NCBI RefSeq assembly: GCF_001854405.1
Contig: NZ_CP017718.1
Location: 1,798,001 to 1,862,000 of the forward strand
Length of the DNA stretch: 64,000 nucleotides
Direction: 5' to 3'
DNA from: Hyphomonas sp. Mor2
Lineage (GTDB): Bacteria > Pseudomonadota > Alphaproteobacteria > Caulobacterales > Hyphomonadaceae
The notes beneath the pieces were generated by a model. The model made no database searches, had not been told where the DNA came from, and saw only the letters and a program-made list of their open reading frames with translations. Below, one piece after another: positions 41,114 through 49,721 of the stretch (position 1 is the stretch's first letter; each line of letters begins with the position of its first letter). Both the position numbers and the translations under genes were made by a program.

Positions 41114-43318
41114 CTACCGTCCATCGCACGAGGCGAGGCCATAATCGGTGAAGAGTTCTTCTATCGCCGCAAAGTTAGCTACGACGGGCGGATCGGCATA
41201 GCCTCTGTCTGACCCGCAGGCATCTGAAACCCAGACGCCAATGGTGGCCACGCTGGCAATGTCGAACTCGCCAGTCGGCCGCGGCCAGGTGAAGGTCGCT
41301 TCCCCGTCTTCCGCAGCGCTCGCCGTCACGACCAGGCGGCGGAAGGCCTCTTCAGCCGGTTTGAATGCATCATAGGTGGCCGCATTGGCGCGGCGGCGCA
41401 CCTGCGCCTGACGATACATCCGGAAGGCATTCAGCACCTGCTCTTCGGTGGTGAGCAAAAGCTCGTCCGCTACCGTATCGGCTGAGGGGCAATAGGCTTC
41501 CACATTCCCGGCGGTCGAGCCGCCTTTCTCGCTGTACAGGGCGGCGCGGCAGGCTTGAAGCCGGAAGGCGTCATTCGATGAATTGGTCTGTACGGCCTGC
41601 GCGCCATCAGCAAACGCCGTGGCCCCCTGGCCAGCTGCAAGCCCGTTCTTGCTGAGCTCAAAATAGGCTTCTGCCAATTCTCTCGACCATTCCGGATTTC
41701 CTCTGGCAATTCTGACCGCATCGGCCAGTTTGCCGTTCGAGCCGATCCGGTCACCGGTCTTCGACAGATACTTGCCGTGCTCGAGATACGAGGTTGGCCA
41801 GTTCTCATCACTTTCCTGAGACTCGGCAAATGCGGCATTGATCTGAGCTTGGGTTCCAACGCCATCCCGGACGTTCCGCACCACGACCACCAGCTGACTG
41901 TTGGCCAGTGGATCACCACCAGCGAACCGAATATCGTCCTGCGTGGGTTCAGGATCCGGCGCTGGGCCACCGTTTTCTGGTCCTCCACGTTCCGCATCTT
42001 TGGCCAAGGCATAGGCGGCGATAGAGCCGTCATAGTCTTCGGCGCGATTCAGCAGCTCACCATAGGCCCGCATGTACTTGTAGTGCCCCGTTAAGTCCGG
42101 TGTAGCCGAGGCCCGGAAGGCTTCCGAGGCCTGGAATGCCGCAATCGCAGAGTCCGAACTGGCATCGCAGGCATTCGATCCAGCGAGCGCCAGTTTGGTC
42201 AGCGCGTAGGCATAGCCTTCCTTGCTGGCCAGCTGTTTCTCGGCGTCCGAGTGGTCGGCCCCATTCTCATACGCTCTGGCACCGTCGCAATAACTGGTGA
42301 GGGCCGAGGCATCATCGGCCTCATCCTCATTGTCCAGGAGCGCGTCGCCGCGTTTTTCGTTAGCCTTGCCGAGTTTCAGGAACAGGCCGTTCTTGACGTC
42401 GCCGTCAGCAGCCACCTGAGTCGCTTCGGTCAGGTAGCGGATGGCACCATCAAACTCGCCATTGTCCTTGATCTCGCGCGCGGCGCTTTTCTTGGCGATC
42501 TTGATCAGCGCATCTGCGGCGTCCGAGGTCAGCGCCTCATTGCCTTCGACCGGGCGCATGGAAATCACCGTTTTCAGCACGCTCAGGCTGCGATCGACAT
42601 TGCCGGCATCGCTGGTCTTGGCGAGTGTTGCATTGGCCTTGGCGTTCAGCATTTGCAGCTTCGCAGCCGCCCGCTGATAATTGCCGTTTGAATCGCTCAG
42701 GGTCGGACGCACAGCGGCGATTTCCGAAGCCTCCAGCGCCGCCAGGCCCGCGCTCAGGCACGCTTCCTTTGTGCCGCACGAGCGATCTGCGTCACCGCCT
42801 ATCAATCCCATGGCCAGCGCCGGAGCCGCGGTCGCGAGCGCGCCGTCAAAGGCGTAGCGCGTCGTGTTGACGGCTTCATTGAACGTGCTCTGCGCGCTCG
42901 GGCGCGATCGCAGCAATTCATTGGCGCTTTCGGCATGTTCTGCGGCCTGGTTCAGCAGCGCGATCTTATCATCCTCGTCTGATGCCGCTGCGGCCTCAGC
43001 AAGATAGAGTTTCGACGCATTGCGCAGCGCGTTGACGACGCCGCGAATAGGCAGATCCGAATCCTGACTGGCTTGCACGCAGGCCGCCGCCCAGTTGGAA
43101 TATTGCCCCGAAGCGCTTGTGCTTGCTGGGATCGTCTTGAGTGATTCGGCGCATTGCGAGGGGCCGGTGAATGCGGTGGGACTCACTTCGGCTGCGGTTG
43201 GTCCGCCAGCACAAGCCGCCGCTAAAAACCCGGAAACAACAAAGGTTGGCACCGCCCTCGAGGACCAGAGCCTCGCACATTTCGCACCAACCACCTCATG
43301 CAAATACCGAAAAGTCAT
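41114..43318 (-). CDS. Large TPR-like helical lipoprotein
   Basis: 734 residues. The signal peptide ends in a lipobox, FLAAAC (Cys about 37); the mature protein is Ala/Glu-rich and almost wholly helical, with TPR-like pairs (e.g. DGSIAAYALAKDAE, ELAEAYFELSKNGLAAGQGA, QVLNAFRMYRQAQVRRRANA). The last 100 residues change to beta-type sequence with a Cys pair. ATG 43318, with GAGGG upstream, is chosen over a longer frame. It heads the minus-strand block containing TerB, channel, TIR and STAND genes. Localisation is the periplasmic face of a membrane. I cannot assign a function; a sensory scaffold for the periplasmic propellers is inference. Confidence 0.72.
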   Translation of the reverse strand: MTFRYLHEVVGAKCARLWSSRAVPTFVVSGFLAAACAGGPTAAEVSPTAFTGPSQCAESLKTIPASTSASGQYSNWAAACVQASQDSDLPIRGVVNALRNASKLYLAEAAAASDEDDKIALLNQAAEHAESANELLRSRPSAQSTFNEAVNTTRYAFDGALATAAPALAMGLIGGDADRSCGTKEACLSAGLAALEASEIAAVRPTLSDSNGNYQRAAAKLQMLNAKANATLAKTSDAGNVDRSLSVLKTVISMRPVEGNEALTSDAADALIKIAKKSAAREIKDNGEFDGAIRYLTEATQVAADGDVKNGLFLKLGKANEKRGDALLDNEDEADDASALTSYCDGARAYENGADHSDAEKQLASKEGYAYALTKLALAGSNACDASSDSAIAAFQASEAFRASATPDLTGHYKYMRAYGELLNRAEDYDGSIAAYALAKDAERGGPENGGPAPDPEPTQDDIRFAGGDPLANSQLVVVVRNVRDGVGTQAQINAAFAESQESDENWPTSYLEHGKYLSKTGDRIGSNGKLADAVRIARGNPEWSRELAEAYFELSKNGLAAGQGATAFADGAQAVQTNSSNDAFRLQACRAALYSEKGGSTAGNVEAYCPSADTVADELLLTTEEQVLNAFRMYRQAQVRRRANAATYDAFKPAEEAFRRLVVTASAAEDGEATFTWPRPTGEFDIASVATIGVWVSDACGSDRGYADPPVVANFAAIEELFTDYGLASCDGR

Positions 43319-43549
43319 CCGTCCCTCACTCGTTTTCCCCACCCACGGTTACAGTTAATTTTTTGCTAATGGAAGTAGATTCTTGCGAGTTACGCGGCAT
43401 GATCGCGAGCGTTGTCCACAGAACACACTGCCCGCGCTGCGATCGCCCCCGGCGGCGCGCCCGGCAATTAAAGCATTGGCTTCCGCTCCGGGACCTATGC
43501 CTGCTGTAATCATAGCAACAGAAACAAAGCCCCCCAGGGAGATGACCGC
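43319..43549. promoter_or_regulatory. Divergent promoter region of the STAND block and the isomerase gene
   Basis: 231 bases with no supportable gene. The AT-rich part at 43350-43370 (AGTTAATTTTTTGCTAATGG) is a likely site for the minus-strand promoter that would drive the six-gene block. No clear inverted repeat was found. Confidence 0.35.
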
Positions 43550-44218
43550 ATGAGCGCGAATAATGAGACCACAACCGAGCCTGTCGTGGACGTCTTCTGG
43601 TCGTTTCGCAGCCCCTATTCCTACCTGGTCACGCCGGACCTGTTGAAGCTTAGAAATGATTATGATGTCCGCGTGAAATTTCGCCCCGTGCTGCCGATTG
43701 CCGTGCGGGCCAAGGCGTCGCTTTTTGACGCTTCTGACAGGAAACGCCCGCAATACATTCTCATGGACTCGATGCGCCGCGCCGCGTTTCTGGGACTCCC
43801 CATGTCCTGGCCGAACCCGGATCCGGTCGAGCAGAACCTGGAGACTTTCGAAGTGGCGAAGGACCAACCCCGGATCTGGCGCATGACCGGACTTGGCATT
43901 GAGGCCGAGAAACACGGCAAGGGCATCGACTTCGCCCACGCCGCGTCGCACGTGATCTGGAGCGGGACACCGAACTGGCATGAAGGCGATCATCTCGCCA
44001 AGGCTTGCAGCTCAATCGGCCTGTCGCTGGATGAATTGGAAGCCGGGATGGACATGTCCCGGGTTGAAGCTGATGTCGACGCCAACCATCAGGCACTTGA
44101 AGATGCCGGGCATTGGGGGGTCCCGACCATGGTGTTCAAGGGCGAGCCCTTTTTCGGCCAGGACCGCATCGACACCTTGCGCTGGCGCCTCGATCAGGCC
44201 GGCCTGAAATCAGCTTAG
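43550..44218 (+). CDS. 2-hydroxychromene-2-carboxylate isomerase-like (DsbA/GST-kappa fold) protein
   Basis: 222 residues. Opening VFWSFRSPYSYLVTPDL with Ser in place of thioredoxin cysteines, and closing GHWGVPTMVFKGEPFFGQDR, are typical of HCCA isomerase / GST-kappa proteins. These catalyse glutathione-dependent cis-trans isomerisation or remain uncharacterised. AGGGAGA precedes ATG 43550. It is divergent from the STAND block and converges with the FGE gene. A link to either is not evident. Confidence 0.85.
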   Translation: MSANNETTTEPVVDVFWSFRSPYSYLVTPDLLKLRNDYDVRVKFRPVLPIAVRAKASLFDASDRKRPQYILMDSMRRAAFLGLPMSWPNPDPVEQNLETFEVAKDQPRIWRMTGLGIEAEKHGKGIDFAHAASHVIWSGTPNWHEGDHLAKACSSIGLSLDELEAGMDMSRVEADVDANHQALEDAGHWGVPTMVFKGEPFFGQDRIDTLRWRLDQAGLKSA

Positions 44219-44238
44219 TCGCTCAGGTCGAAGCGAAC

Positions 44239-45177
44239 TCAATCCGGGTCGCGAACGATGCGAAACCCGACATGCGAGGTGCCATAGGCGAGGTCCTGCG
44301 CCTGACGGGCAGCGGGCCGGAACCTGTAACAATAGCTGGTCGCGCACAGATAGGAGCCGCCTTTGATCGTCCCGACCGGCACACCGGGCTGTGACAGGTC
44401 GAGGCCGGTGGCGCCCGCCAGCTGCCTGTCCCGTTCCGCATGTGAGGGCGCATAGGGGGTCGCCGTCCATTCCCAGACATTGCCGATCATGTCGTGCAGG
44501 CCAAATCCGTTCGCTGGATATGAGGCTACGGGCGCGGTGCTTTCAAATCCATCTTCCTGCGTGTTCACGACCGGAAAGATGCCCTGCCAGGTATTGGCCT
44601 TGTCCTTCACCGCACTGCGCTCCGCGTCGGCCCAGGCCAGCACTGTCCCGTCAAGGCCGCCGCGCGCCGCATATTCCCATTCCGTTTCGGTCGGAAGTCG
44701 TCCTCCGGCCCATTCTGCATAGGCGGCCGCATCCGCGCGCGTCATCTGGGTGACGGGGTGATCGTCGGGGGCAGCGGCCTTATCCGGACCGTTCGGCCTG
44801 CGCCAGTTTGCGCCTTCGACCCAGCGCCACCAGTTCAGATCGGCCGGGCGGCTGCCCTCGATAGGCTGGAACACGGCGCCGCCGGGCGGCAAGGGGAGAG
44901 CGGACGCGCCAAGGGCCTCCGGATCGATGCCGGCTTCTGCGCGCGTCTGATACCCTGTCGCCGCCACGAAGGCGGCGAACTGACCCACCGTAATTTCCGT
45001 CCGCGTGATCTCGATCGCGGACACACAAGCCTCATGGCGCGGGGCTTCTTCGCGATAGATGCGGGTCTCACCCATCTGGAAACAGGCCCCCTCAAGGGGC
45101 ACCCAGTCCAGCGCCTGCGCCGACGCGGTTTGCTCAAGTGCGAGGAGCAGGAAGGCGCAGGCTATGGATCGGATCAC
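44239..45177 (-). CDS. Formylglycine-generating enzyme (SUMF1 type)
   Basis: 312 residues with a signal peptide ending TASAQA. FGE-sulfatase domain: CFQMGE, EITRTEITVGQFAAFVAATG, DHPVTQMTRADAAAYAEWAG, RLPTETEWEYAARGG, MIGNVWEWTATPY, then GGSYLCATSYCYRFRPAARQ. The last motif has C278 and C283 with the same spacing as the two copper-binding catalytic cysteines of true FGE, so this is likely an active enzyme and not just a structural SUMF1 protein. It converts the sulfatase active-site Cys to formylglycine. It overlaps the upstream sulfatase stop by 4 bases (ATGA), so the two are a dedicated pair. Confidence 0.9.
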   Translation of the reverse strand: MIRSIACAFLLLALEQTASAQALDWVPLEGACFQMGETRIYREEAPRHEACVSAIEITRTEITVGQFAAFVAATGYQTRAEAGIDPEALGASALPLPPGGAVFQPIEGSRPADLNWWRWVEGANWRRPNGPDKAAAPDDHPVTQMTRADAAAYAEWAGGRLPTETEWEYAARGGLDGTVLAWADAERSAVKDKANTWQGIFPVVNTQEDGFESTAPVASYPANGFGLHDMIGNVWEWTATPYAPSHAERDRQLAGATGLDLSQPGVPVGTIKGGSYLCATSYCYRFRPAARQAQDLAYGTSHVGFRIVRDPD

Positions 45178-46694
45178 GACGGGGGCGTCTCATAGGTTTG
45201 CCGCCAGCGCTCAATGTCGGCTTTGAAGCGCGCCACGTCATCGGTGTGGAGCGTTGCCACGTCGGTCAGCTGACCGGGATCATTGTTCAGGTCATACAGC
45301 GCGGTTTCGCCGGTCTCCGGCAGCCAGACAAAATGCCAGTCATGGTCACGACGATAATATCCCCCCAGGGCGGCGCCCATATGGTCTGCGGTATGATCGC
45401 TTGGCTCGCCACGGAAGTTTGTGCCCGCACGGTGCTGGGTCATGCGTCCGACAAAATGGTCGCGTGCGCTGTCCATCGCCTGCCCTTCAATCGCGGATTT
45501 GAGGGAGTATCCTGGCAATCCATCAGGGCCGGATACGCCGACATAATCGAGTATGGTCGGCATGATATCGATCGCACTGGCAAAGGTTTCGGTGTCCCGC
45601 ACGGCTGTGATTTTGCCCTTCCAGTAAAAGATGATCGGGGTCCGGAAACCGGTTTCGAAGAATGAACCTTTACCGCGTGGTCCTCCATTCGCAAGCGTGA
45701 TGTGATTATCGGCATATTCGACATTGCCGGCCTGTTCCCAGCCATTATCGTTCACGTAAACAATAAGAGTATTGTCCAGCAGGCGCTCGTCTCTGAGTTT
45801 GTCGAGCACTTCTCCGACGCCCCAGTCGAACCAGGCAATATTGGCATAATAGAGCTTGGCCGATTCAGACAGGTCCTGCCGATCCTCATAATACTTGAAA
45901 AAGCGATCCGGCGCATTGAGCGGCGTGTGCGGCAAGGCCGGGCCGTACCAGAGGAAGAATGGCTGGTCGGCATGCTCTTCGATGAAGGACTCCACCGGCT
46001 CCATCGTGCTGCGACCGATTTCGTTGCCGCGGCCGCCCATGAAGGTGAAGAACCAGCGATCGCCGAGATCGGCCGCATCGCTCCACTGCCAGGTCTCGGT
46101 CATGCCGTGGGTGAAACCGCCATGTGCATAAGACTGCTCCCACCACTTGCCGCTCTGGTGTGAGACATAGCCCGCCTCGCCCAGCACGCGCGGCAAGGTT
46201 TCGAATTGCTCGATGGCGGTCGTTTCATATTGCCGGAGCAGGATCGATCGCTCGAAGTCACTGTCGACGCCCTCGGGCAGCGGCGTGGATTGCATCTGCG
46301 TCTCAGCGATCTTGTTGGCGCGGTCCTCATACTGCACGGGATAGAGGCCGGTGATCAGGCTTTGCAGGGTCGGGCGACAGTGATTGGAGGTTGAGTGGCC
46401 GAGTTCGAACACCGCACCGCCATTCCCGATAATATCCATATTGGGTGTCAGGACATTGTCATCGCCGAGAAACCCGAGATACGGCCAGCCGAGATCATCG
46501 GCGATGATCAATACCACGTTCGGCGGGCCATCAGGCCGCCTCGGGATCACCGTGCGGTCGATCTCTCCGGCATAGGTGTCGTCATAGACACCGCCAAAGT
46601 CGAAGGCCTCTTCGGATGAGTTTGACGCCTCGGTCGATTGACAAGCCACCAGGCCCAGAGCGGCAAATGCTGTGATCCATCGTAAGTTCGGCAT
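45174..46694 (-). CDS. Sulfatase (type I), lipoprotein, with variant C-x-P-x-L signature
   Basis: 506 residues with lipobox LVAC (Cys 18). Alkaline-phosphatase-fold sulfatase: metal motif LIIADDLGWP, signature CRPTLQSLITG (106-116), SHQSGKWW (active-site Lys), PALPHTPLNAP and NDNGWE. The signature fits C-x-P-S/T-R-x-x-L-x-T-G except that Leu110 stands where Arg is normal. ATG 46694 has GGGAGG upstream, removing a spurious N-terminal extension. It is translationally coupled to the FGE gene and divergent from the P450 gene. A substrate in the local carbohydrate locus, such as a sulfated glucan, is likely but unproven. Confidence 0.88.
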   Translation of the reverse strand: MPNLRWITAFAALGLVACQSTEASNSSEEAFDFGGVYDDTYAGEIDRTVIPRRPDGPPNVVLIIADDLGWPYLGFLGDDNVLTPNMDIIGNGGAVFELGHSTSNHCRPTLQSLITGLYPVQYEDRANKIAETQMQSTPLPEGVDSDFERSILLRQYETTAIEQFETLPRVLGEAGYVSHQSGKWWEQSYAHGGFTHGMTETWQWSDAADLGDRWFFTFMGGRGNEIGRSTMEPVESFIEEHADQPFFLWYGPALPHTPLNAPDRFFKYYEDRQDLSESAKLYYANIAWFDWGVGEVLDKLRDERLLDNTLIVYVNDNGWEQAGNVEYADNHITLANGGPRGKGSFFETGFRTPIIFYWKGKITAVRDTETFASAIDIMPTILDYVGVSGPDGLPGYSLKSAIEGQAMDSARDHFVGRMTQHRAGTNFRGEPSDHTADHMGAALGGYYRRDHDWHFVWLPETGETALYDLNNDPGQLTDVATLHTDDVARFKADIERWRQTYETPPS

Positions 46695-46768
46695 GTTTTC
46701 CTCCCGTGCGTGTGTGTGTCTAGGCACGGTCCTGAGACTAACCGAATCTCGGCTACACACGCAAGTGC

Positions 46769-46786
46769 TTTGCATTGATTTTCATG
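46769..46786. promoter_or_regulatory. Operator-like 18-mer upstream of the sulfatase
   Basis: TTTGCATTGATTTTCATG, 75 bases from the sulfatase start. It matches the copy at 46869-46886 at 16 of 18 positions and lies exactly 100 bases from it. It belongs to the TTGCA-based sites found upstream of GH97 and the TonB receptor. Confidence 0.5.
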
Positions 46787-46868
46787 CCTCAAGACTCAAG
46801 CATCCGCTCGATTGATCCTGCTATTGATAACCATTATGCGGGTTGGCAGGCCTAATCGCAAAAATATG

Positions 46869-46886
46869 TTTGCATTGATTTGCATT
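46869..46886. promoter_or_regulatory. Operator-like 18-mer upstream of the P450-GH13 operon
   Basis: TTTGCATTGATTTGCATT, 43-60 bases before the P450 ATG. It is identical at 15 of 18 positions to the palindrome ATTGCAATGATTTGCAAT upstream of GH97, suggesting a common LacI-family regulator. Confidence 0.55.
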
Positions 46887-46928
46887 TCCAGAAAGCTCGT
46901 GCATAGTGCGCCTTCAGGAGGAAATCGT

Positions 46929-48071
46929 ATGGCGGCCAAGGCATGCGACGCGTTCAAATCGGCGCGGGAACAGGATGACAAGACAATCCTCACGCTGGGC
47001 GACGAAGCGATCCCGATGCTGTTGACCTATCAGGGCGTGCGCGCTGCGGCGAAAGACTGGCAGACCTACAGCTCGGATGCCCCGTTTCGGGTTCCGATCC
47101 CGTCAGAAGAGAATGAGCGCAGCGTCCGCCAGTTGCCCATCGAAACCGATCCCCCGCAGCACAAGACCTATCGGTCGCTTGTCGAACCGACCTTCCGTCG
47201 CCCGATGCAGCCGGATTATGTCGAACGGATCGACGCCCTGATCGCGCAGAGCCTGCAGACGTGCGCCGCGCGCGCCGCCTTTGACGTCGTGCGCGACTTT
47301 GCACTGCCGATCCAATCGCGCGCTTTGACGCTTCTGCTCGGTGTGCCCGAAACCGAGGCAGAGATCTGGATCGGCTGGGGCACACATGTCTTTCGCGACG
47401 GGGAAGACTCCGAACAGAAAGGCTCAGCGCTTGAGGCCTATCTGATAGACGCAATCCAGAATGCGGACGCGCGGTTTGGCGAAGACAGTTTCTTTGCCGC
47501 GCTCAATCGGATGGAAATTGAGGACCGCCGCCTGGATGAGGCCGAAAAACTCGGCATCGCCAATCTGGTTTTCGCCGGCGGACGCGACACCGTCATCAAC
47601 GCGATTGCCTATGTGATGTCCCACTTCGCGCAGGCGCCCGAGGCGCTGAGGGCTGCCGCAGCCGATCCCCGAACCGTCAATCTCGCCGTGGAGGAGTTTA
47701 TCCGCGTGGTGACGCCGCTAACCCATATTGGGCGGGTCTGCCGCGGACCGGAACATACGGACAAGCGCGTGTCGCTCTGCTGGGCCGCTGCGAACTATGA
47801 TCCAAACATCTTCAAGGACCCGGAAACGGTCCTGCTGGACCGGTCGCCCAACCCGCATGTCGGCTTTGGCAGTGGCCACCATACCTGCCTCGGCGCGCCG
47901 CAAGCCCGCGCCATTCTGCGCTCGCTCATTCGCAATCTCGCCGACCGTGCCTTGGCACTTCAAGTCGACGAAGCGGTGCCACAGCTGGAGCATTACGGAC
48001 CGATCGAGCGCGCCGTCGGGTTTGAGCGGCTGATGGCGCGGCTGTCCCTGAAACACCCAGATACGGAGTGA
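46929..48071 (+). CDS. Cytochrome P450
   Basis: 380 residues, soluble bacterial P450. I-helix oxygen-activation motif FAGGRDTVIN, K-helix EEFIR (E-x-x-R), heme-thiolate loop FGSGHHTCLGAPQAR. ATG 46929 is fixed by AGGAGGA upstream; the frame is open further 5' but has no better start. The GH13 gene begins 3 bases after its stop, so the two are one operon. No ferredoxin or reductase is nearby, so redox partners must come from elsewhere. P450s in marine polysaccharide loci are known to O-demethylate methyl sugars; that role here is inference from the sulfatase and amylase context. Confidence 0.92.
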   Translation: MAAKACDAFKSAREQDDKTILTLGDEAIPMLLTYQGVRAAAKDWQTYSSDAPFRVPIPSEENERSVRQLPIETDPPQHKTYRSLVEPTFRRPMQPDYVERIDALIAQSLQTCAARAAFDVVRDFALPIQSRALTLLLGVPETEAEIWIGWGTHVFRDGEDSEQKGSALEAYLIDAIQNADARFGEDSFFAALNRMEIEDRRLDEAEKLGIANLVFAGGRDTVINAIAYVMSHFAQAPEALRAAAADPRTVNLAVEEFIRVVTPLTHIGRVCRGPEHTDKRVSLCWAAANYDPNIFKDPETVLLDRSPNPHVGFGSGHHTCLGAPQARAILRSLIRNLADRALALQVDEAVPQLEHYGPIERAVGFERLMARLSLKHPDTE

Positions 48072-48074
48072 CAC

Positions 48075-49682
48075 ATGACCCTATCCCGATCCTTGCTTGT
48101 GCCGCTGGTTTCCGCCCTGTGGATGGGAGCCTGCTCCAATCCAGCGCCTGAGCCGGCTGACGACGTCATTATCGATCCGGTCACCGCCGAACAAAGCGCC
48201 CCGGCGCCGCTCTTCTATCACATCTTCGTTCGCAGTTTTCACGACACAAACGGAGATCGACAGGGCGACCTTCAGGGGATTGTGGAAAAACTGGATTATC
48301 TGCAGGAGCTTGGCGTGACCGGTATCTTGCTCACGCCGCTCTATCCATCGGCCTTTTACCACAATTACTTCGCCGATGATTTTTACGGGATTGATGCCGA
48401 GTTTGGCGACATGGAGGACTATCGCCAGCTGGTCGAGGCGCTTCATCGCCGCGACATGGTGATCTATCTGGATCAGGAAATTCAATATGTGAGCGGGACG
48501 CACGAATGGTTCTCGTCTTCGTTCGAAACCCCCACCTCTCCCTTCGATGAATTTGTGGTCTATGCCGACCCGGGCAACACGGAGCCGGTCGCCACCCTGT
48601 TCGGCAAGACCGAGTTTGATGTCTGGCCGGCCCAGAAGCAGAACATCTACACGGTGAACATGCTGGACCCGCAGGTGCGCGCCTATTTCACTGACTATCT
48701 CCTGTTCTGGATGGACCCGAATGGCGACGGCGACTTTTCGGATGGCGTGGACGGGTACCGGATCGATCACATGATGGATGACCTCGACAATGCGGGTGTG
48801 CTGACCGGCCTGTTCGCGGAGTTCTGGCGTCCGATCTTTGACGCCTTGCGGGCACAGCGGCCGGAGATAGACATCATCGCCGAACAATATGACTGGGGCT
48901 ATGGCGAGCAATTCCTGACCGCTGGCGATACAGACAAGGTGTTCGGCTTTCCGATCTGGAACAGCGCCAACCAGATGGATGCGGCAGGGCTCGCAGAAGC
49001 GATCGAGACGACCAACGCCATCATGACCGAAGGCAAAGGCCAGTTCGTCTTCATCGAGAACCACGACACCAATCGCTTCGCGCACGCCTTCGCCGATGAA
49101 CCGGAGATCCTCAAACTGGGCGCCGCGGTCAACCTGCTCGTCGGCTGGACCCCGATTATCTATTACGGTCAGGAGATTGGCATGACCGGCGCCAAGGCCG
49201 AAGGCCCGGAAGCCGATGTGTTGAGCGCATCCGGAGATGATGCGCGCGACATCCCGGTGCGCCAGGCCTTTCGCTGGTCGCCCGCACCGGAGGCTGAGGG
49301 TCACGCCATCTGGTACCGCAACCCAGCCGAAGCGTATCCGCTGGAAGACAGCAATAGCGAAGGCGACGGCCGGTCGGTGGCCGAACAGAACGAGGATCCC
49401 GGCTCGCTGCTCAATTATTATCGCGACCTGGCCGCGCTGCGCGCCGCGCATCCCGCCCTGGCCAACGGGCAAACCGCCGTTTTGTTCCAGGAAGATGGCC
49501 TGATCCTGCTCGAGCGACACTCAGGCCCCGCCAATACGGTCGTGCTCGCATTCAATTTCTCGGCTGAGCCAGCTGCGTTGCCAGCCGATCTTACCTCAAG
49601 GATGGGCGAGCAGATTCTGGGACCCACTACGCCCTCGGTCGTGCCTGCTCACACGGCGCTGGCCTGGAAGAAGATCGATTAG
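48075..49682 (+). CDS. GH13 alpha-amylase-family lipoprotein
   Basis: 535 residues with lipobox MGAC (Cys 20). TIM-barrel landmarks: FYHIFVRSFHDTNGDRQGDL, the nucleophile Asp in GYRIDHMM, the acid/base Glu in IIAEQYDWG (Gln follows, instead of the usual Asn or Val), and FIENHDTNRF with the transition-state Asp; a C-terminal beta domain follows. It acts on alpha-glucans in the periplasm or at the cell surface. GGAG lies at the end of the P450 gene. Both the upstream operator and the operon structure place it in the regulon with GH97 and the TonB receptor. Confidence 0.9.
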   Translation: MTLSRSLLVPLVSALWMGACSNPAPEPADDVIIDPVTAEQSAPAPLFYHIFVRSFHDTNGDRQGDLQGIVEKLDYLQELGVTGILLTPLYPSAFYHNYFADDFYGIDAEFGDMEDYRQLVEALHRRDMVIYLDQEIQYVSGTHEWFSSSFETPTSPFDEFVVYADPGNTEPVATLFGKTEFDVWPAQKQNIYTVNMLDPQVRAYFTDYLLFWMDPNGDGDFSDGVDGYRIDHMMDDLDNAGVLTGLFAEFWRPIFDALRAQRPEIDIIAEQYDWGYGEQFLTAGDTDKVFGFPIWNSANQMDAAGLAEAIETTNAIMTEGKGQFVFIENHDTNRFAHAFADEPEILKLGAAVNLLVGWTPIIYYGQEIGMTGAKAEGPEADVLSASGDDARDIPVRQAFRWSPAPEAEGHAIWYRNPAEAYPLEDSNSEGDGRSVAEQNEDPGSLLNYYRDLAALRAAHPALANGQTAVLFQEDGLILLERHSGPANTVVLAFNFSAEPAALPADLTSRMGEQILGPTTPSVVPAHTALAWKKID

Positions 49683-49721
49683 GGGCGGTATCTCATGACG
49701 GGTTTATCTGCGCCGTGCTCG

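Noticed and set aside
32215-43549. Genomic-island boundaries (tRNA, integrase, direct repeats) around the STAND block
   Set aside because: No tRNA, recombinase or obvious long direct repeats were seen at either side; acquisition by transfer cannot be supported from this window alone.
48081-49520. 479-codon minus-strand open frame
   Set aside because: Antisense to the GH13 enzyme that follows the P450; no motif or ribosome binding site.
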